NCBI GenBank assembly: GCA_035293845.1
Contig: DATGMB010000223.1
Location: 1-64,000 of the forward strand
Direction of reading: 5' to 3'
Origin: DATGMB01 sp035293845
GTDB taxonomy: Bacteria > Acidobacteriota > Terriglobia > Bryobacterales > Bryobacteraceae
DNA length: 64,000 bases
The notes beneath the pieces are model-generated. The model searched no databases. It was not told the DNA's origin and was given only the letters and a program-made list of their open reading frames with translations. Of the stretch, positions 16,309 through 25,126 are shown one piece after another; position 1 is the stretch's first letter, and the number at the start of each line of letters is the position of its first letter. Made by a program: the position numbers and the translations under genes.

Positions 16309-16770
16309 ATGGCACAAAGCTTTGAGCAATTGAAGCAAAAATATCAACCCGTGCAAAATGCGATGGCGCAGCATCAGGTCCGCCTGCAGAACCTGAACAT
16401 GCAGGGCGACAAACTCTTCCTCCGCGCCGAGGCGCCCTCCCAGGAAGCCAAGAACCGCATCTGGGACGCGATCAAGCTGGTCGATCCATCCTATTCCGAC
16501 CTCATCGCCGATATCACCGTCGCTGCCGGTGCTCAGGGCGCGTCAGCCGCACAGCAGGCCGCGCCGCGCACCCAGACGGCGGGCGCCAGCGTGAGCGGCG
16601 GCCAGGCCGGCAGAACTTACACGGTGCAGCCGGGCGATTCGCTTTCGAAGATCAGCCGGCAATTTTACGGCAACCCCAACGAATTCATGAAGATTTTCGA
16701 AGCCAACCGCTCGCAATTGTCGGATCCGAACGAGATCCGGCCGGGCCAGCAATTGATCATTCCGGAGTAG
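16309..16770 (+). CDS. LysM-domain protein with BON-like N-terminus
   Basis: 153 aa from ATG 16309 behind AAGGAGAG. Residues 1-75 (QGDKLFLRAEAPSQEAKNRI, DLIADITVAAG) have the pattern of a BON-like domain. Residues ~103-152 (RTYTVQPGDSLSKISRQFYG ... IRPGQQLIIPE) are a LysM peptidoglycan-binding domain. The two-domain order and size match the YgaU/LysM potassium-binding family. No signal peptide. It is followed after 2 bases by the YidB-like gene and then by the ComEA-like gene, which overlaps by 4 nt, so the three form an operon. Confidence 0.9.
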   Translation: MAQSFEQLKQKYQPVQNAMAQHQVRLQNLNMQGDKLFLRAEAPSQEAKNRIWDAIKLVDPSYSDLIADITVAAGAQGASAAQQAAPRTQTAGASVSGGQAGRTYTVQPGDSLSKISRQFYGNPNEFMKIFEANRSQLSDPNEIRPGQQLIIPE

Positions 16771-16772
16771 TT

Positions 16773-17303
16773 ATGGATTGGAAAGATACGATCTCTCATC
16801 TTTATGAACGGTATGCCGGGCAGGGCGGCGGAACGGCCGCCGCTCCCGCCGATCCCCATCAGGATTTCCAGCAGGTGGCCCAGGCCGCGCCGAAGGATGT
16901 AGTGGCCGGCGGACTCTCTCAGGCCATGCGCTCGGACCAGACGCCGCCATTTCCGGAAATCGTCTCCAGGCTCTTCAGCCACTCCGACCCGAACCAGCGG
17001 GCTGGACTGATCAATCGCCTGATGGATGCCATAGGCGGGCCGCAAACGCTCGCCTCCGTGCCGGGGCTTGGCGGGCTGGCGGGAATGCTCGGCGGCGGCA
17101 ATGTCACTGCGGAGCAGGCCAATCAGATCGACCCGAACCAGGTGCAGCAGATGGCCGCCCATGCCGAAACGCGGAACCCGGCCGTAGTCGACCACGTGAG
17201 CGGCTTTTACGCGCAGCACCCGCAAGCGGTGAAGGCGCTGGGAGGGATGGCACTCACCATCGCCCTCCAGCACATCCTGAGGCGAAGCCAGAGGGGCATA
17301 TGA
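16773..17303 (+). CDS. Small hypothetical protein, second gene of the LysM operon
   Basis: 176 aa, no signal peptide, mostly helical. The centre is Gly-rich (LGGLAGMLGGGNVTAEQANQ), resembling the loops of DUF937/YidB-like proteins. The C-terminus (VKALGGMALTIALQHILRRS) is a possible amphipathic or membrane-associated helix. I do not recognise the family with confidence. It begins 2 bases after the LysM gene and shares ATGA with the next gene. Tight coupling implies translation together with the LysM protein and a shared role at the cell envelope (inference). Confidence 0.72.
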   Translation: MDWKDTISHLYERYAGQGGGTAAAPADPHQDFQQVAQAAPKDVVAGGLSQAMRSDQTPPFPEIVSRLFSHSDPNQRAGLINRLMDAIGGPQTLASVPGLGGLAGMLGGGNVTAEQANQIDPNQVQQMAAHAETRNPAVVDHVSGFYAQHPQAVKALGGMALTIALQHILRRSQRGI

Positions 17304-17773
17304 TTCGAACACCCAGAACTGCCGCCACTCTCGCGTTCGCACTGCTCGCCGCCGCCGCGGCTTTCGCGCAACCGGCTGCCGCGCCCGCCCCGGCGCAAGC
17401 TCCGAAAATCGACCTGAATACCGCCAGCGAAAAAGAACTCTACAAGCTGCCGGGCGTCGGCCGGGCCACCGTGAAGAAGATCGTGGCGGGCCGGCCGTAC
17501 TCTTCCGTTTCCGATCTCTCGCGCGCCGGCGTCTCGCAAGCCGAGATCGACCGGATTGCACCCCTCGTGACGGCCGGCGCGCCGCCGGCGGGATCGGCAA
17601 ATCGCGCCGCGGCGCCCGGCCAGGCGGCGCCCGCGCCGGGAATGGTGTGGGTCAACACCGCGACCAGGGTCTTCCATCGCGAAGGCGATCCGTACTACGG
17701 CAAGACCAGGCACGGCAAGTACATGACGGAAGCGGAGGCGATCCAGCAGGGATACCGTCCGGCGAAGAAGTGA
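17300..17773 (+). CDS. Secreted helix-hairpin-helix (ComEA-like) protein
   Basis: 157 aa with a signal peptide (TAATLAFALLAAAAAFAQPA). Residues ~38-85 (IDLNTASEKELYKLPGVGRA, KIVAGRPYSSVSDLSRAG) are a ComEA-type HhH DNA-binding domain. A Pro/Ala linker follows. The last ~45 residues (MVWVNTATRVFHREGDPYYG, TRHGKYMTEAEAIQQGYRPA) form a separate conserved module seen at the C-terminus of several bacterial HhH proteins. ComEA-like proteins bind incoming DNA in natural transformation, and dprA is present at 42.9 kb. The operon context with LysM suggests a periplasmic or cell-wall location. Confidence 0.88.
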   Translation: MIRTPRTAATLAFALLAAAAAFAQPAAAPAPAQAPKIDLNTASEKELYKLPGVGRATVKKIVAGRPYSSVSDLSRAGVSQAEIDRIAPLVTAGAPPAGSANRAAAPGQAAPAPGMVWVNTATRVFHREGDPYYGKTRHGKYMTEAEAIQQGYRPAKK

Positions 17774-17779
17774 ACCCGG

Positions 17780-17821
17780 GTGCAGGCCATCCGGGTGACT
17801 CACGGACCAGTGGGCCTGCAC
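17780..17821. terminator. Hairpin between convergent genes
   Basis: GTGCAGGCC (17780-17788) and GGCCTGCAC (17813-17821) form a perfect 9-bp inverted repeat with a 24-nt loop. It lies between the stop codons of the ComEA-like gene and the NarL-type regulator. Position suggests a bidirectional terminator. There is no T-run, so it may be only a transcript-end barrier. Confidence 0.5.
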
Positions 17822-17825
17822 CTCA

Positions 17826-18479
17826 TCAGCCCGCGTTGCCGCCGGTCAGCGTCTCTTTAACGGCGATGCCGTGATCCAGCGCGTATCGCGTCAGCTCGGC
17901 GGTGGTGCGGAAGCCGAGCTGTTCCATGATTCCGTTCTTATGGAATTCCACCGTGCGCACCGAAATCTTCAGGATGGCCGCGATTTCCTTCATCGACTTG
18001 CCCTCCGCCACCAGTTGCAGCACTTCCCGCTGGCGCGGTGTCAGGTGGCCGCTCCACGGCGGCGCCGATGACCCCAGGGCCCTGCGCGAAGCAACCTCCG
18101 GGCTTACGTACAGCCCGCCGGCCAGCACGGTGCGGATGGCGTCCACGAGCTCCCGCGCCGCGGCCTGCTTCAGTACAAAACCCGAGCCGCCGGCGCGCAG
18201 CGCTTCCTCCGCATAGACCCGGTCCGGGTGCATGGTGACAAAGAGGATCCGCGCCGCGGGCGACATACGCTTCACCTGCCGCGCCGCCTCGATGCCGTTC
18301 AGCAGCGGCAGGCCGATATCGAGCAGCAGCAGATTCGGCCGCAGCCGCTCGTACGCCTCCACGGCAGCGCGTCCATCGCGCACAGTTTCCACCACTTCGT
18401 ACTCCGGTTCCAGAATCTTGAGCAGCCCGTCGACGAGAAGCTGGTGGTCATCTGCCAGTACCAGACGAGGCTTCTCCAT
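17826..18479 (-). CDS. NarL/FixJ-type response regulator
   Basis: 217 aa. The receiver domain (residues 1-120) has the acidic pair LADDHQ, the phospho-acceptor Asp in LLLLDIGLP, the Thr in LFVTMH and Lys in GFVLKQAA. The LuxR-type HTH (~148-205) is LTPRQREVLQLVAEGKSMKE ... SVRTVEFHKNGIMEQL. It should be a DNA-binding transcription factor controlled by phosphorylation. No cognate kinase is directly adjacent; the CheB-CheR kinase 2.3 kb away, or an orphan kinase, is a candidate. It is divergent from the double-receiver gene (117-bp gap). Confidence 0.95.
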   Translation of the reverse strand: MEKPRLVLADDHQLLVDGLLKILEPEYEVVETVRDGRAAVEAYERLRPNLLLLDIGLPLLNGIEAARQVKRMSPAARILFVTMHPDRVYAEEALRAGGSGFVLKQAAARELVDAIRTVLAGGLYVSPEVASRRALGSSAPPWSGHLTPRQREVLQLVAEGKSMKEIAAILKISVRTVEFHKNGIMEQLGFRTTAELTRYALDHGIAVKETLTGGNAG

Positions 18480-18596
18480 ATAGACCTGATTTCCGATACC
18501 AATAATTCTAATCCCGTAGCGAACCGATGGCCTAGACCGACCCTCGGGATTTCACGAGTTCAAACCGTGACGTAGCCACCGATACAATGAAATTGG

Positions 18597-19379
18597 ATGA
18601 TTTCGGTGCCACATACCCGATCTGTCATTCTGCTGGCGGACGACGACGAGATGCTGCGAACCATGCTCGCGAACTATCTCACGGCGTCCGGATACGACGT
18701 GCTGACCGCCGCGGATGGACGCGAGGCGCTGGCGATGCTCGAAGGCAACGCCGGCGCCATTCGCCTGGTCGTCAGCGACTACGATATGGCCCACATCAAT
18801 GGGAATGACGTAGCTGCCGCGGCGAAGCGCCTTGGCATTCCCACGATCCTGATTTCCGGAAGCCTGCCGCCGCTCGATGCGGTGCAAGGGTTTTGGGAGT
18901 ACATCGCCAAGCCGTTCCATCCGGAAACGCTGCGCCAGGCGATCGCGACCAAGCTGGGACAGGAGCCGGAGCGGGACCGCGAGCTGCCGAAGGTTATCCT
19001 CGCGGAAGACGACGCCACCGCGCGCGAGCGATTATGCGGACTGCTCAGCTCCGAGTACGACGTGCAGGCGTTCGAAGAAGGCGCATCGGTCATCGAAAAG
19101 GCCGGCGAGATCCGCCCCGAGGCAGTAGTACTCGATATCGTGATGCCGGGCCTGAACGGCATCGCCGTGGCGCGCACGCTGCGGCAGTCCATGCCGGAGG
19201 TCCCGGTGCTGTTCGTGACCCAGCACTCCGAGACGCCGTATAACGAGGAAGCATTCGCCAGCGGAGCGGCCGGCTATGTGCTGAAAGGGCGCGCCGCGGC
19301 GGAACTGATCCCGGCCCTGCGGCGCGTCCGCGCGGGGGGCCGCTACATTTCGCCGGGGCTGCGCCCCCATGTGGCGTAA
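18597..19379 (+). CDS. Double-receiver protein without output domain
   Basis: 260 aa with two CheY-like receivers. Receiver 1 (~10-120) has LADDDEM, the acceptor Asp in LVVSDYDM, ILISGS and the Lys in YIAKPFHPE. Receiver 2 (~132-250) has LAEDDAT, VVLDIVMP, LFVTQHSE and YVLKGRAA. Receiver 2 is of NarL type and ends RVRAGGRYISPGLRPHVA, exactly where a LuxR HTH would normally begin. The next gene, tail-to-tail 4 bp away, encodes only such an HTH. The protein could be a phosphate sink, a phosphorelay intermediate or a half of a split regulator. Confidence 0.93.
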   Translation: MISVPHTRSVILLADDDEMLRTMLANYLTASGYDVLTAADGREALAMLEGNAGAIRLVVSDYDMAHINGNDVAAAAKRLGIPTILISGSLPPLDAVQGFWEYIAKPFHPETLRQAIATKLGQEPERDRELPKVILAEDDATARERLCGLLSSEYDVQAFEEGASVIEKAGEIRPEAVVLDIVMPGLNGIAVARTLRQSMPEVPVLFVTQHSETPYNEEAFASGAAGYVLKGRAAAELIPALRRVRAGGRYISPGLRPHVA

Positions 19380-19383
19380 GAGG

Positions 19384-19668
19384 TCAGAGCGCGACTACGC
19401 CCTGGCGGAGAGCCCAGCGCACCGCTGAAACCGTCGATGTAACATTCAGTTTCTGCAGTATCCGGCTGCGATGGCAAGCAGCCGTTTTGAACCGCATATT
19501 GAGACGCGCGGCGATCTCTTTGGTGGTCAGTCCTTCCGCCATCAGGCGGAGGACATCCAGTTCTCTGGGAGTTAGAGGAAGCGGTTCCACCGCGACGCGC
19601 GGCGGCGGCGTGAGAACGGCGGCTCCGTTCCCGTATACAGGTCTCAGGTTAGTTGCGACACCTGCCAT
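19384..19668 (-). CDS. Stand-alone LuxR-type HTH protein
   Basis: 94 aa. After ~30 low-complexity residues the LuxR/GerE HTH follows: LTPRELDVLRLMAEGLTTKE, IAARLNMRFKTAACHRSRIL and QKLNVTSTVSAVRWALRQG. There is no receiver or ligand domain. Its stop codon is 4 bp from the stop of the double-receiver gene, whose second receiver lacks an HTH. The protein is DNA-binding by prediction; GerE-type single-domain regulators are known. Its control, if any, must come from partner proteins or from its level. Confidence 0.88.
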   Translation of the reverse strand: MAGVATNLRPVYGNGAAVLTPPPRVAVEPLPLTPRELDVLRLMAEGLTTKEIAARLNMRFKTAACHRSRILQKLNVTSTVSAVRWALRQGVVAL

Positions 19669-19826
19669 GGTTTATTCCCTTCTGTCCGAAGGCCGACTCG
19701 GCAATCGGCCTACGTCAAATACTCGCACGTACCATGGCCGGACCATAACTCGTGATTTAACGAGGTAGGGGGGGTAAATTGTTCGTGTCTACACCCACCC
19801 GGCTAGCGGGGTGTATGGCGCGCGGC

Positions 19827-20759
19827 TTACTCGATGCGGAACGAGCGGCGTTTCAGCAGCATTTCGCGAATCATCTTGGCCTGGGCGGCGCGTTCCCGTG
19901 CCTCTTCGCGCAGTCTCTCCGCGATCTCCGGCTCAAAGCGGTCGGCCAGCCGGTTCGCCAGCGAAGCGCCCTCCTCAAGCGCCACCACTGCCGAGTAGAG
20001 GGCGTTCTCCTGCGCTTTGGTGTGTTCGGCGAGCATCGCCTTCGACGAATAAGCGTGTCCCACCCGGCAGCGGTACTTCAGTCCATTGCCCCGCGGCACC
20101 TCCCAGATCGTTCCGCGGCAGTCCGGGCAGGTGAGATCAGTCAATGCGCCTTCCATCTCGGCCTCCAGGGCCGGCGTTATCGGACGATGCCCGTCCTGGC
20201 CGGCAAGCCGGGCAAACAGAGACGCCATATCGGCCAGGTTCGCGACAAAATCGGCTTCGATCTCCCGTAGCGCGCTCAGCGGCATGGACGGAACAGCCGC
20301 CTCCTCGGGATTCTGGACAATGGCCACGCCACCGTGCCGCTGCACCTCCCACAATCCGGCAACGCCATCGTCCAACGCGCCGGTCAGAATGGCTCCCGCG
20401 ACGCGCTCGCCGTAGGCTTGCGCCGCCGACCGGAAGGTTACATTGATGCACGGCCGCTGATGCTGCTCGCGCGGTCCGGAGCCGAGGTGCACATGCCCGC
20501 GCTCCACGATCAGGTGGTAGTCCGGAACCGCCAGATACACCTTGCCATGCTCGATCGGCATACCATCCTGCGCCTGCACGGCAGGCATCCGGCTCGTGCG
20601 GTTCAGAATCTCCGGCAGATAACTCTTGCTGCGGGGAGCAAGATGCAGGACCGCGAAAATCGCGGCCGGCAGATCCGCCGGAAGCTGACTCACAATCGTA
20701 TGGAGCGCATCGACCCCGCCGCTCGATGCCCCGATCACGATAACGTCGCGTTTTGCCAT
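19827..20759 (-). CDS. CheB-type protein-glutamate methylesterase, no receiver
   Basis: 310 aa. The CheB catalytic domain spans residues 1-180: VIGASSGGVDAL contains the catalytic Ser, LHLAPRSKSYLP the His, and LTGALDDGVAGL the Asp. There is no N-terminal receiver, so activity is not phosphorylation-gated in the usual way. The C-terminal part has a small zinc-ribbon-like segment (CPDCRGTIWEV ... YRCRVGHAYSS), a known extension of this CheB subgroup, then helices rich in Glu and Arg. It lies 16 bp downstream of the large CheB-CheR kinase gene on the same strand, and no chemoreceptor or CheA is present nearby. It probably modifies a non-flagellar signalling target. Confidence 0.93.
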   Translation of the reverse strand: MAKRDVIVIGASSGGVDALHTIVSQLPADLPAAIFAVLHLAPRSKSYLPEILNRTSRMPAVQAQDGMPIEHGKVYLAVPDYHLIVERGHVHLGSGPREQHQRPCINVTFRSAAQAYGERVAGAILTGALDDGVAGLWEVQRHGGVAIVQNPEEAAVPSMPLSALREIEADFVANLADMASLFARLAGQDGHRPITPALEAEMEGALTDLTCPDCRGTIWEVPRGNGLKYRCRVGHAYSSKAMLAEHTKAQENALYSAVVALEEGASLANRLADRFEPEIAERLREEARERAAQAKMIREMLLKRRSFRIE

Positions 20760-20775
20760 TTACCAGCACTTTCAT

Positions 20776-23700
20776 CTATGTGACAGCGGCCGCGGGCAGC
20801 GGCACTTCGACTGTCACCCGAGTGCCCTCGCCGGGCTTCGATTCCACGGCGAATGTGCCCTCCATCATCCGCGCCCGCTCCTCCATGCAGATCAGCCCGA
20901 GGCCGGAGCGCTGGGCCGCGGGGTCGAAGCCTTCGCCGGAATCGAACACCTGCAACCGCACGCGCGAGCCGTCGCCCCGCAATGTGACCTTCACATGAGT
21001 CTTGCCGGCGTGTTTGGCGACATTGCGCAGCGCTTCCTGCGCAATACGGTACAGCCCGGTGGCAACCTGCGTGGGAATGTTCTCCGGCAGGCGCTGCACC
21101 GAATACGTTACGATCATGTGCTCGCGCTCCCGGAAATCGTCGACCAGGGAGCGCAGCGCCGCGGCGGCGCCGAGATCGTCGATGATCGAGGGATGCAGAG
21201 CATGAGAGATCTGCCGCACATCGTTGGCCAGCGAGCCGATCGTCTGGCGGACTCTCTGCAAATCCTCCGCCGCACGCTCGGCCTCGTTGGCGATCCTGGC
21301 CTCCACCTGCTGCATGTCGATCTCCAGCACGGCGAGCTTCTGGCAGATATCGTCGTGCAGCTCGCGGGCCACACGGCGCCGCTCGTCCTCCTGCGACGTG
21401 AACAGGCTCCCGGCAAGCGCCCGCAGCTCATTCCGCGTGCGCACCAGCTCGCTCGCGGTGGTGGCGACCTCTTTTTGCAGCCGCTCGCGTTCGGCGGCCA
21501 GCAGGCGCTCCACTTCCTTGTGCGCGGTGACATCCTCCAGAGTGATGAGCAAAAACCGGTCCCCATCGGGGTTCAGCACACAGCCGCGCACGGTCAGCGT
21601 CCTCACGGTGCCTTCATTTAACCGGTAGCTGAATTCGAAGCTGCTGCGGGGCTCCGAGGTCTTGCGCAGTTGCTCGAGATAACCGCGCAGTGGCTCGTCC
21701 ATCCCCCATACCGAGCGGGCAAGCTCGACGATGGAGCGCTTCTCCAGATCGTCCTTCCCCGCTCCGGCCAGCGCGCGCAAAGCGTCGTTTACCGCGTGGA
21801 TTCGCAGGTTCGTGTCCACCACCGCGAGCGGCAGCGGAACGTTCTGGATCACCGAGGCGGCGAAATCCCGTGCGCCGCGCAGCTCCTGCTGGCTGCGGCG
21901 GAGCTGGTCGATATCGAGCAGCACCACCACCAGCCCCTCAATGCGGTTCTCCGTGGTGCGGTAGGGCCGGACCCGCAGCAGGTACCAGTGGCCTTCGCGA
22001 TCCTGCACCTCCATCTCGCGCGGCGTCAGGGTTTCCAAAACTTCGTTGAAGACCGGCTCCAGATCGGGGATGTTCAGATTGAGGCGGATCTCGCTGAACG
22101 GCCCGCCGACATCCGGCGCGCGCAGGTTCATGAGCCGCTGCGTGGGCGGCGTGAAGTGCCGGATATGCAGATCGTTGCCCAGCATCAGCACGGGCAGATT
22201 GACGCTGTTGAGGAGGTTCGACAGGTCGTTGGTCGTCTGGGTCAGGACGGCGTTGCGCTGCTGCAGCTCGTCATTGACGGTCTGCAGCTTTTCGTTGGAG
22301 CTTTGCAGCTCCTCTTTGGTCGTCTCCAGCTCCTCGTTGGTGCTCTGCATCTCCTCGTTGGCGGACTGGATCTCTTCGTTGGCCGAGACGAGCTCCTGGT
22401 TCTTGGCGTCGCGCTCTTCGAGGAGGGTCTGCAGATAGAGCTTGGTGGAGGCGAGATCCTGGCGCAGCCGCTCGACCAGTTGCTCGTGCTCCTGGCCTTC
22501 CACGGAACCGGATGTTTCCCGCTCGTCCCGCAGCAGCACGCCCTGCTCCTGCTGCGGGACGAACAGCACCAGGAAACAGCGGGAGCGCGGCGCGGTGGTG
22601 TGGATGGGCAGAACTTCCACGGAAATATCGTGACTCGCGCCGTTCTCGGATACCCGCAAACGCTCGATATGCACCGGGACGTCCTGCTCGATCGCGTGCC
22701 GCACGGCTCCGGACACCTGGGTCGCGATGCTATCCCGCAGCATGCGGCCGAGGTTCAGGGTCACCGCCCCTTGCGGCATCTCGACATAGGGCGCGGTATG
22801 GCCGCGCGACTGCAGGATCTCCATGCGCTCGTTCACCACGACTCCCGGCGGACCATAGCGCGCCAGAACAATGCGGTCGGCCGCTCGCTGCAGCTCCAGA
22901 TCGCCCCAGCCAGCCACTTCCTGCGCCGGCGGCGGCGCCGCCGCCTCGGGGACGAACAGCCGCGGAAACGCCGCCATGGGGCTCCGCGTCGTGCCGTTGC
23001 CGATTTTCGCGAAGAACTTGTGCCGGCGGTCCAGGAGCTGGAAGAGATCGGTGAACTCGCGGATGGTCTCCGAGGTGCCGAGCAGCAGGAACCCGTTCGG
23101 CCGCAGCGCGTAGTGAAACGTCGGCAGAAGCTGCTTCTGCAGCTCCGCGCCGAAGTAGATCAGCACGTTACGGCAACTGATGAGGTCCATCTTCGAGAAC
23201 GGCGGATCGTGGCAGAGATTCTGCCGCGCGAAGATGCACAGATCGCGCAGGCGCTTGGAAACCTGGTAGCCTTTGTCGACCTTCACAAAGAAGCGCCGCA
23301 GCCGGTCCGGCGACACCTCTCCGGCAATCGACTCCGGGTAGATGCCGACGCGCGCCCGCTGGATGTTCAGGTCGCTCGCGTCGGTGCCGAAAATCTGGAT
23401 GGGCGGTTCGAAAGGCTGTCCGGCGAGGTATTCGAGCAAACAAATGGCGATCGAATACGCCTCTTCGCCCGAGGAACAGCCGGCTACCCAGATCCGGACC
23501 TGCTGGTCCGGCTCGCGTCCATCGAAAATCCGCGGAAACACCATCTGCTTCAACGCGTCGAATACCTGCGGATCGCGGAAGAAGCGGGTGACGTTGATCA
23601 GGGAGTCCTCTTGCAGCTCGCGCAACTCCTTGCCGTTGCCCTGCAAAAAGCTCACGTACTCGCCCAGAGTCTGAATGCGGTGCAGGAGCATGCGGCGAGC

Positions 23701-24570
23701 GATGCGGCGCCGGATCGTGGTCGGCTTATACAGCCGGAAATCGACGCCCGAGACGCCCCGCAAGAGATTCAGGATGCGGGAGAAGTGCGTTTCGACACCA
23801 GGCTGCGGAGCGCCCTCTTCGACGAGGCGGAGACTGGGTTCGCGGAACTGGCGGCCGAGCTGCGCGAGCTCGGTGGCGATCTGCCCTGGCGGAAGCACGC
23901 GATCCACGTGATCGATCGAGAGGCCGCTGCGCGGCATTTCGGAAAAGCGGGCCGATTCCGGGCTTTGCACGATTGTGATGCCGCCCTCGCCCTTAATGGC
24001 TTTGAGGCCCAGCGTGCCATCGGCGTCCGTGCCCGAAAGGACCACGCCGACGGCGCGAGTCTTCTGCTCCGCGGCGAGCGAGCGGAAAAAGTAGTCGATG
24101 GGCCGCGGCACTCCGCCCGGCGATGGCCGCGTCTCCAGCCGGAAGGAGCCTCGCTCCATCCGAGCCTGCGCGTTGGGCGGCAGGACGTAGATCCGGTTCG
24201 GCTCCGGCCGCACCCCGTTACGGATGTGTTCCACCGGCATGGTGGTCTGGCGGCCCAGGATTTCCACCAGATGGCTCTTGTGGTCCGCCAACAGGTGCGA
24301 GATCACGACGAACGCCATCCCGGTATCCGCAGCCAGGCTGTTGAACAACTGGACGTAAGCCTCTACCCCACCCGCGGAGGCGCCGATGGCCGCGACCGGG
24401 AACGGCAAGGGGCTATTCTGCTCCCCGTCCTCCACTACGACGGCCTGCTCGTCCACAACCTCTATCGGAGCCATCTCGGCCTGCTCGGGCCGCGCTTCGA
24501 CGACGGCGGGTTCCGTACTCTCCCCGCCGTCGGGCTGTTGAGCACCACGCTCCTGGATGTCATCTGACAT
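20776..24570 (-). CDS. CheB-CheR-PAS histidine kinase fusion
   Basis: 1264 aa from ATG 24570; GGGGGAG lies just upstream, so the TTG five codons earlier is less likely. Order of domains: acidic N-terminus; CheB methylesterase ~57-240 (IGASAGGVEAYV, Ser65; VISHLLADHKS; LSGTDADGTLGL); CheR methyltransferase ~265-530 (VWVAGCSSGEEAYSIAICLL, IFGTDASDLNIQRAR, DLISCRNVLIYF). A long coiled coil follows at ~700-780 with many NEE repeats (SANEEIQSANEEMQSTNEEL), then two PAS-like domains. The C-terminal HisKA_3/HATPase kinase includes RRRVARELHDDICQKLAVLE and LRNVAKHAGKTHVKVTLRG. The kinase subfamily pairs with NarL-type regulators, one of which is 2.3 kb away. It is cytoplasmic by sequence. Together with the separate CheB it forms an adaptation-like sensory module without a chemoreceptor. 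Confidence 0.95.
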   Translation of the reverse strand: MSDDIQERGAQQPDGGESTEPAVVEARPEQAEMAPIEVVDEQAVVVEDGEQNSPLPFPVAAIGASAGGVEAYVQLFNSLAADTGMAFVVISHLLADHKSHLVEILGRQTTMPVEHIRNGVRPEPNRIYVLPPNAQARMERGSFRLETRPSPGGVPRPIDYFFRSLAAEQKTRAVGVVLSGTDADGTLGLKAIKGEGGITIVQSPESARFSEMPRSGLSIDHVDRVLPPGQIATELAQLGRQFREPSLRLVEEGAPQPGVETHFSRILNLLRGVSGVDFRLYKPTTIRRRIARRMLLHRIQTLGEYVSFLQGNGKELRELQEDSLINVTRFFRDPQVFDALKQMVFPRIFDGREPDQQVRIWVAGCSSGEEAYSIAICLLEYLAGQPFEPPIQIFGTDASDLNIQRARVGIYPESIAGEVSPDRLRRFFVKVDKGYQVSKRLRDLCIFARQNLCHDPPFSKMDLISCRNVLIYFGAELQKQLLPTFHYALRPNGFLLLGTSETIREFTDLFQLLDRRHKFFAKIGNGTTRSPMAAFPRLFVPEAAAPPPAQEVAGWGDLELQRAADRIVLARYGPPGVVVNERMEILQSRGHTAPYVEMPQGAVTLNLGRMLRDSIATQVSGAVRHAIEQDVPVHIERLRVSENGASHDISVEVLPIHTTAPRSRCFLVLFVPQQEQGVLLRDERETSGSVEGQEHEQLVERLRQDLASTKLYLQTLLEERDAKNQELVSANEEIQSANEEMQSTNEELETTKEELQSSNEKLQTVNDELQQRNAVLTQTTNDLSNLLNSVNLPVLMLGNDLHIRHFTPPTQRLMNLRAPDVGGPFSEIRLNLNIPDLEPVFNEVLETLTPREMEVQDREGHWYLLRVRPYRTTENRIEGLVVVLLDIDQLRRSQQELRGARDFAASVIQNVPLPLAVVDTNLRIHAVNDALRALAGAGKDDLEKRSIVELARSVWGMDEPLRGYLEQLRKTSEPRSSFEFSYRLNEGTVRTLTVRGCVLNPDGDRFLLITLEDVTAHKEVERLLAAERERLQKEVATTASELVRTRNELRALAGSLFTSQEDERRRVARELHDDICQKLAVLEIDMQQVEARIANEAERAAEDLQRVRQTIGSLANDVRQISHALHPSIIDDLGAAAALRSLVDDFREREHMIVTYSVQRLPENIPTQVATGLYRIAQEALRNVAKHAGKTHVKVTLRGDGSRVRLQVFDSGEGFDPAAQRSGLGLICMEERARMMEGTFAVESKPGEGTRVTVEVPLPAAAVT

Positions 24571-25126
24571 TCTGAACTCCCCCAATTGTCCGGCCTCGGC
24601 ATCCGTAATGGAAGACCCGCCGCCTACCTGAGCTTACGACGTTCATCTCCGTGATACCACGGAGCGGGCTCGGGTTCGCCGCCGGCGCCTCGGATGGCAT
24701 CGGCCGACCGCGTCCGGACGAAAGAATGGATGGTGCCGGGCGCCGCCGAAATCCCAAAGTTCTGTTCCAGGACGACGGCAATTTTCGCGAGGTGGGCGGT
24801 CCGCTTCCATTTCCCGGAGCAGATCCGATCAGGTTCTAACCGGGTGCGGGGCGGTTTCGGGGGAGCCCATTGAGGATCGCCTCAAAATGCGCGTCCATAC
24901 TTCTGTCATTAGTATAACTCCAGGCCGAGTGGAAAGCGACAAACCTGGAAGGGTGCAATCCGAGCCTGGATCGAGCCGCGGACGGGCGGTACGGATGGAG
25001 GGTACCTGTCTAAAACCAGCTTCGCCGGCGTGCCGGTTCGCAGGGATACAGACGGCACTGCGCGGCGGCTGAAAGTGGTCCCCACTGGTGCTAGTCTAAG
25101 GCAGACTCCTGGACATCGAGATTGAT
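24571..25126. other. Intergenic region upstream of the CheB-CheR kinase
   Basis: 556 bases with no convincing gene on either strand. It should contain the kinase promoter (leftward) and that of the small gene at 25127 (rightward). A stretch on the minus strand near 24803-24850 contains GAACCTGATC, reminiscent of thiamine-riboswitch consensus, but other required blocks are missing. Confidence 0.4.

Noticed and set aside
21670..24567. A very long plus-strand open frame opposite the CheB-CheR kinase
   Set aside because: High-GC antisense shadow: sequence has no domain, and the minus strand has complete CheB, CheR, PAS and kinase motifs.
24803..24850. Possible thiamine (TPP) riboswitch on the minus strand because of GAACCTGATC
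   Set aside because: The essential CTGAGA block and the downstream consensus are missing, and the next gene is a CheB-CheR kinase, not a thiamine gene.
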